64,000 nucleotides of DNA from Candidatus Zixiibacteriota bacterium (GTDB lineage Bacteria; Zixibacteria; MSB-5A5; GN15; FEB-12). The stretch spans positions 1,261,145-1,325,144 of the forward strand of contig CP070674.1 in NCBI GenBank assembly GCA_020351995.1, written 5' to 3'. Under the pieces are notes generated by a model that saw only the letters and a list, made by a program, of their open reading frames with translations, had not been told where the DNA came from and searched no databases. Shown here in pieces: positions 59,489-64,000 of this stretch; the first letter of the stretch is position 1; every line of letters begins with the position of its first letter. Position numbers and translations under genes: made by a program.

Positions 59489-62048
59489 CTACCTTCGATA
59501 TCTTCACCCTGTCCACTCGCTTCTTGCGCATCAGCAGAGAAGTAACGTTGGATGAAGAAAAGTTGCGCGGAACCAGCACGACATTGTTTTGCGTGTGCTC
59601 CGATATTCTGGCCGGCAAAATGACTTTGCCAACCTCAGACTCTACCCGCACTGAATCTCCATGAGCGATCTTAAGCTCCGACGCCAGTTGCGGCGGAATT
59701 TCAATATAAGGTTCGCTGGCGAAGTTCGCAAGCGACGGGGCTTTCTCCGTAAGATGTCCTGAGTGATGCCAATCATCAATAATGTACAGTGGAAGATTAT
59801 AGTCACCCTGACTGCCGTCAGTATCGGCCTTGACCTCGAGAAAATCATCCGGATAGGCAATCACGGAATCGAGTTCGAGCAACTGCCGCACTTCGCTGTG
59901 AATCTGCTGCTCGTTCTGGAACATCTCCGGGTCCAAAGCCTCGCCGATCAGGGAGGCAATTTCATAGCCGGGTTTGGCCTGACCGATTGGCTTAACCGCC
60001 CGAGCGGCCTTCTGGGTGCGACCTTCCAGATTCACGTAGTAGCCCTCATACTCGGCCCAACTGGCCAGGGGAAGAACCACGTCCGCCAGTTCCGTGGTCT
60101 CCGTTTCAAAGAGGTCTGCCACAACCAGGAAATCCAGCTTCTCGATGCCTTCCTTGACGAATTCACGGTCAGGGTAAAGCATCACAGGGTTGGAACCGAG
60201 TATCAGGAAGCCTTTAATTTCTTCTTTCTTTATCAGCGCCATCATAGCATCGGTATTGCGGGCCGGGGACTCGGGATATTCTCCCCACAGGCCTCTCAGC
60301 TTATCGACGACAACAGTTCTCGGATTAGGCAACAGGCCCAGCTTTTCGGCGCCCTTGGAATTGGCATATCTTGCCAATGCCGACATCTGAGCTCTGCCTT
60401 TCAACCCGAATAATCTGTGGAGATTGATGAGAGCCGAAGCAATAAGATCCCGCTGCCGTGACCGGGTTATTATCTCGCCGGTGAAGAAAGTTATCTTCTT
60501 CCCTTCCGCGAGAGCCTCAGCTACGGTCCTCAGGCTCTCTCTATCCACTCCAGACACTTTGGCGGCTTCAGCGGAAGATTTCGTTGGCGTTTTAAGCTTG
60601 AACTTTTCTCCCCGTTTTGCATCCACAAGGTTATCTTCGATTGCGGCCAGACAGATTCCATTTACAACCGACTCTTCCGTCCCCGGCAGATAAACCAGCT
60701 CCAGCGACGAGACATCAGCGGATTTCGTCTGGTAAGGGTTGACAGCGAATATACGGGCGTTTCCGAAATTAAACGCCTTTCTTATACGAAGGTACTCATT
60801 GGCGTGTTCTCTTATCAGATCCGAACCGAAAGTTACGATTACATCAGAGTCATCGATATCAGCAATCTTAAAGGGACGTGAACATAGTCTCATGAACGGG
60901 GATTCTGAGCTTTCCGGCAGGTATCGATAGTCACCACGGAAATCGATGTTGTTCGATTTGAAACCGACCCTCATAAGTCGTGACGCCGCGTGAAGACTGG
61001 CATTGTCGAGGCCCGGGGAAACCAGAGCTCCGACACATACTCCCCCGAGCCGTTCCTTGATTTCGCCGAACCGTTTCCCGATGATTTCAAGAGCCTCTTC
61101 CCAGGTTGCTTCAACCTGCTTGCCTTCTTTCTTCACCAGCGGTGTTGTGAGCCGGTCAGGCGAATTGACAATCTGGTAACCATAGCGAGTAACATCAGGC
61201 AGCCAGCCATCATCGATATCATCGCTGGGTCGGGAGGTCACCCGATATATTTTATTGTGATGATTCTCTTTGAAGAAGAGAGTGTTAATCCCTGAGCTGG
61301 TATAATTGCAGATCGACGGCGTAGTTGATGTCAGCCACACCCGTATTTTATAACGCCAGTCACTGTTGGTCAGGGCACCGACCGGGCAAATCTCGACCAG
61401 GTTTCCCGAGAAGGGGTTATCGACCTGTTCACCGGGGGCGGCGTTGATTTCGGCGATACTGCCCCGCTCATAAACTCCGAGGTCGTACTCACCAAAAGCC
61501 TCTTTATTGGCACGAACACATTTGTAACACAGGATGCATCTATTACGATTCAAGATTATCTCCGGGCCAATGCGCCTGTCGTCGAAGGTCGTGGTCATTC
61601 CCTCATCGACAAAGCGATATTTCTGGAATTCGAAACGGCTGTCATCGACGCCATGAGCGAAGGTGAGATTCTGCAGATCACACTCACCGCCCTTATCGCA
61701 GGTTGGACAGTCCAGAGGATGGTTGAGCAGAATGAATTCGATGATGGCTTTACGGCCTTGCTTGACCGTATCGGAATCCGTGTGGACCACCATTCCGTCC
61801 ATTACCTCGAGCGCACACGACACCTGAAGCTTGGGCATTTTCTCGACCTCGACATAACACATGCGGCAAGCCCCAACCGGTTTCAGCTTGGGATGCCAGC
61901 AAAAAGTCGGTATGTGAACACCCAGTTCCTTAGCCGCCTGAAGGACAGTCGTTCCTTTCGGGACGGTTGTCTCTCGACCGTTGATCGTCAGAGTAACCAT
62001 ATTTTCGGCGGTCTCAGTCGGCATATCCTTTTTAGTAGCTTCGGCCAT
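59481..62048 (-). CDS. nuoG: NADH-quinone oxidoreductase subunit G
   Basis: The 855-residue electron-input arm subunit begins with a [2Fe-2S] ferredoxin domain (CWHPKLKPVGACRMCYVE). A His-Cys cluster follows (HPLDCPTCDKGGECDLQ), then [4Fe-4S] ligands (CILCYKCVRANKEAFG). A long molybdopterin oxidoreductase-like domain occupies about 250-750. In the NuoG family this domain is normally without cofactor. It lies five bases after nuoF. Confidence 0.95.
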   Translation of the reverse strand: MAEATKKDMPTETAENMVTLTINGRETTVPKGTTVLQAAKELGVHIPTFCWHPKLKPVGACRMCYVEVEKMPKLQVSCALEVMDGMVVHTDSDTVKQGRKAIIEFILLNHPLDCPTCDKGGECDLQNLTFAHGVDDSRFEFQKYRFVDEGMTTTFDDRRIGPEIILNRNRCILCYKCVRANKEAFGEYDLGVYERGSIAEINAAPGEQVDNPFSGNLVEICPVGALTNSDWRYKIRVWLTSTTPSICNYTSSGINTLFFKENHHNKIYRVTSRPSDDIDDGWLPDVTRYGYQIVNSPDRLTTPLVKKEGKQVEATWEEALEIIGKRFGEIKERLGGVCVGALVSPGLDNASLHAASRLMRVGFKSNNIDFRGDYRYLPESSESPFMRLCSRPFKIADIDDSDVIVTFGSDLIREHANEYLRIRKAFNFGNARIFAVNPYQTKSADVSSLELVYLPGTEESVVNGICLAAIEDNLVDAKRGEKFKLKTPTKSSAEAAKVSGVDRESLRTVAEALAEGKKITFFTGEIITRSRQRDLIASALINLHRLFGLKGRAQMSALARYANSKGAEKLGLLPNPRTVVVDKLRGLWGEYPESPARNTDAMMALIKKEEIKGFLILGSNPVMLYPDREFVKEGIEKLDFLVVADLFETETTELADVVLPLASWAEYEGYYVNLEGRTQKAARAVKPIGQAKPGYEIASLIGEALDPEMFQNEQQIHSEVRQLLELDSVIAYPDDFLEVKADTDGSQGDYNLPLYIIDDWHHSGHLTEKAPSLANFASEPYIEIPPQLASELKIAHGDSVRVESEVGKVILPARISEHTQNNVVLVPRNFSSSNVTSLLMRKKRVDRVKISKVDE

Positions 62049-62053
62049 GCGTT

Positions 62054-63388
62054 CTACTTAAAGTCGAAATTCGTTTTTACCATACACTGTTTCTGGTCAA
62101 TGTGATATTGCCACTCGTCACGCCAGTGTTTGATGGCGGACTGGATGGGCATCACGGCGGCGTCACCAAGCGGGCAGATGGTCCGGCCGAGAATATTGCC
62201 GCATACATCCTCGATTTTCTCAATATCGCCCGGTTGGCCTTCCCCGCTTTCAATTCGATTAATCATCTGTTCGAGCCAGCTCGTACCCTCACGGCATGGT
62301 GTGCACTTTCCGCACGATTCGTGTCGGAAGAAGTGAATCAGTTTCTTGATGACCCAGACGATACAGGCATCTTCGTTAAACACTATAACGGCGCCGGAAC
62401 CAAGCATGGAGCCGACCGTTTGTAACGACTCGTAATCGAGGCCAACGTCAATCATGTCGGGTGTCAAGAACGGGGTTGAAGCCCCACCGGGTATCACGCC
62501 TTTGAGCTTCTTGTCCTCAAGCATGCCATTACCGTAAGCGGGATCGTAGATGAGCTTCTTGAGGTTGAAACCCATCTCGACTTCGTAGTTTCCCGGGCGT
62601 TTGACGTGACCTGAGAGGGAGAATATTTTTGTCCCTTTGGATTTTTCAGTTCCGAGCGAACCATACCAGTCGGCTCCCCTGTTAATTATGTGCGGCACAC
62701 TGGCCAGGGACTCGACATTGTTGACAATGGTCGGGCAGGCATAGAGCCCCTCTATAGCCGGAAAGGGCGGACGCATGCGCGACATACCGCGCTCACCTTC
62801 AACAGAATTGAGCAGGGCTGTTTCCTCGCCGCAGATATATGCTCCACCACCGGTGTGAACGATCATCTCAAGGTCGTAGCCGCTGCCGTGAATGTTCTTG
62901 CCCAGATGGCCGTGCTGGTAGGCCTCGTTCATGGCCTGTTCCATGCGCTCACGACAGTGGTTGAATTCCCCGCGTATGTAGATGAACATCAGGTGACAGC
63001 CGATAGCATAGGCAGCGATGGCCATGCCCTCGATAACGCCGTGCGGATCACGCTCCATCAGAACACGGTCCTTGCAGGTACCCGGCTCGGATTCGTCGGC
63101 ATTGCAGCAGAGGTAGCGCGGCTTGGGGGATGCCTTAGGCACAAATCCCCATTTCATGCCGGTTGGGAACCCGGCGCCACCGCGGCCCCTCAGACCCGAT
63201 TTCTTGACTTCTTCGGTTACCTGATCAGCGGTCATGCCGTTGAGCACTTTTTTCCAGGCTTTGTATCCGCCGTGAGCTTGATAAGTACCGATCTCGTGCT
63301 GCTTGGGGTCTTCCACATACTTAAACAGATGCAGGTCTTTATGGCTGGCCACCTCGGCGGCGTTTGTTATGACCGGTGAATAAAACAT
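62054..63388 (-). CDS. nuoF: NADH-quinone oxidoreductase subunit F
   Basis: The 444-residue NADH/FMN subunit has GLRGRGGAGFPTGMKWGF for NADH, an acidic FMN segment (CNADESEPGT) and the [4Fe-4S] site ESCGKCTPCREG. It overlaps the nuoE stop by a single base. Confidence 0.96.
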   Translation of the reverse strand: MFYSPVITNAAEVASHKDLHLFKYVEDPKQHEIGTYQAHGGYKAWKKVLNGMTADQVTEEVKKSGLRGRGGAGFPTGMKWGFVPKASPKPRYLCCNADESEPGTCKDRVLMERDPHGVIEGMAIAAYAIGCHLMFIYIRGEFNHCRERMEQAMNEAYQHGHLGKNIHGSGYDLEMIVHTGGGAYICGEETALLNSVEGERGMSRMRPPFPAIEGLYACPTIVNNVESLASVPHIINRGADWYGSLGTEKSKGTKIFSLSGHVKRPGNYEVEMGFNLKKLIYDPAYGNGMLEDKKLKGVIPGGASTPFLTPDMIDVGLDYESLQTVGSMLGSGAVIVFNEDACIVWVIKKLIHFFRHESCGKCTPCREGTSWLEQMINRIESGEGQPGDIEKIEDVCGNILGRTICPLGDAAVMPIQSAIKHWRDEWQYHIDQKQCMVKTNFDFK

Positions 63389-63864
63389 CAGGCTTCCGAC
63401 CTCAATGTCTCGAGTATACCGTCTACTTTCTCCCGCGTCAAATTCTCGTGGAAGTCATGATTGATTTGCATCATGGGCGCGGTCGAACACGAACCCAGAC
63501 ATTCCACAGAAATAAGGGTGAACAGGTTGTCCGCGGTGGTCTCCCCTTTCTTGATTCCCAGCTTGTCCTCCAGGTACGAGATCAGAGAATCGGCTCCAAG
63601 CAAGGCGCACGAGATGTTATGGCAAACCTGGATGAGGTACTTGCCCCTCGATTTCTTGGGGAACATAGTATAGAAAGTAGCCGCCTCGGCGATTTCCACG
63701 TACGGAACTTTGATCACTTTCGAAATCTCGTGATAAATCTCATCGTCGACATAGCCGAGTTGCCGGTAAGCCACTGTCAGAGCCGGCAGGATCCCCGATT
63801 TCTTACGAGGGTATTTCGCAGTCTTTTCTTTGATTTCCTGTATTGATTCTTGCGTCAGAATCAT
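63388..63864 (-). CDS. nuoE: NADH-quinone oxidoreductase subunit E
   Basis: The 158-residue [2Fe-2S] subunit has an N-terminal helical bundle and cluster ligands in QVCHNISC and [10 protein letters not shown]. It starts four bases inside the nuoD stop (ATGA). Confidence 0.95.
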   Translation of the reverse strand: MILTQESIQEIKEKTAKYPRKKSGILPALTVAYRQLGYVDDEIYHEISKVIKVPYVEIAEAATFYTMFPKKSRGKYLIQVCHNISCALLGADSLISYLEDKLGIKKGETTADNLFTLISVECLGSCSTAPMMQINHDFHENLTREKVDGILETLRSEA

Positions 63865-64000
63865 CTGTCAACCTCGCCCAGTACAATGTCAACCGAGCCG
63901 ATGGCACACACAACGTCCGAAAACAGCCCACCTTCAACCAGTTTTGGCAGAGAGGCCAGGTTGATGAACGACGGCGGGCGTACCCGTACCCGGTTAGGTT
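63861..64000 (-). CDS. nuoD: NADH-quinone oxidoreductase subunit D, C-terminal end (cut by window)
   Basis: The last 45 codons and stop read [18 protein letters not shown], then [20 protein letters not shown], the characteristic 49-kDa subunit end with its terminal Arg. The start lies beyond the window edge. It shares ATGA with nuoE, making it the first visible gene of the minus-strand nuo operon. Confidence 0.92.
   Translation of the reverse strand, partial: PNRVRVRPPSFINLASLPKLVEGGLFSDVVCAIGSVDIVLGEVDR

Noticed and set aside
1-64000. CRISPR arrays, transposases, tRNA and rRNA genes
   Set aside because: None was seen by reading. The only regular direct repeats are the peptide cassettes, the protease paralogs and protein-internal repeats. 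A tRNA search tool could still find one that I missed.

Overview
The window looks like a chromosomal segment of an uncultured Gram-negative bacterium of the FCB superphylum, most likely Zixibacteria or a close relative. The basis is inference: moderate GC (roughly 50-55% by eye), many secreted proteins ending in the YPNPFN-type sorting/FlgD-like tail (as in T9SS-type systems), a dockerin-bearing FG-GAP protein, outer-membrane beta-barrels, and an archaeal-type GatDE pair inside an otherwise bacterial gene set. No rRNA, tRNA, CRISPR array or transposase was found.

Layout. 1-7 kb: three tandem papain-like (C1A) secreted proteases with C-terminal sorting tails plus a Reeler-like secreted protein, all on the minus strand. 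7-16 kb: small exported proteins, two hairpins with matching C-rich loops (candidate small RNAs), an MBL-fold hydrolase, gatD/gatE, a lipoprotein and an M24 peptidase. 16-25 kb: a short citryl-CoA lyase-like protein, then a tightly packed plus-strand operon for a 2-oxoacid:ferredoxin oxidoreductase fused at operon level to NuoE/F/G-like NAD(H) electron-transfer subunits and a four-cluster ferredoxin. 25-35.4 kb: a partner-switching signalling set (STAS protein, anti-sigma-type kinase, SpoIIE-type phosphatase), a Nudix hydrolase, an NtrY/NtrC-like two-component pair, a bactofilin-like/beta-barrel protein, a DUF4390-like protein and a PAS histidine kinase.

35.4-39.6 kb is the most unusual part. 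Seven self-contained minus-strand cassettes of about 220-340 bp each carry the same promoter-like motif (TGTAAGA, exactly 14 bp, CAAATA), usually a ribosome binding site, a 22-28-codon gene with the core LEARIAPS-R/K-YG, and a hairpin terminator. Directly upstream on the same strand lies a 769-residue fusion of a PqqD-like peptide-recognition domain, an M50 intramembrane zinc protease and an HlyD-type secretion adaptor. I read this as an undescribed or poorly described system of ribosomal peptides that are recognised, cleaved and exported by the fusion protein.

39.7-51.8 kb: a ClC channel with CBS domains, a large FG-GAP/dockerin protein, a small membrane protein behind a promoter carrying a palindromic operator, an OmpA-like barrel coupled to a repetitive lipoprotein, an FAD amine oxidase-like enzyme, an alpha/beta hydrolase, a histidine-kinase-like protein without an ATPase domain, and purF. 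51.8-64 kb: the respiratory complex I operon on the minus strand, nuoD(partial)-E-F-G-H-I-J-K-L-M-grx-N, with a small glutaredoxin-like gene between nuoM and nuoN. Together the genes suggest an anaerobic or facultative heterotroph using ferredoxin- and NAD-linked 2-oxoacid metabolism, proton-pumping respiration and a large secretome.
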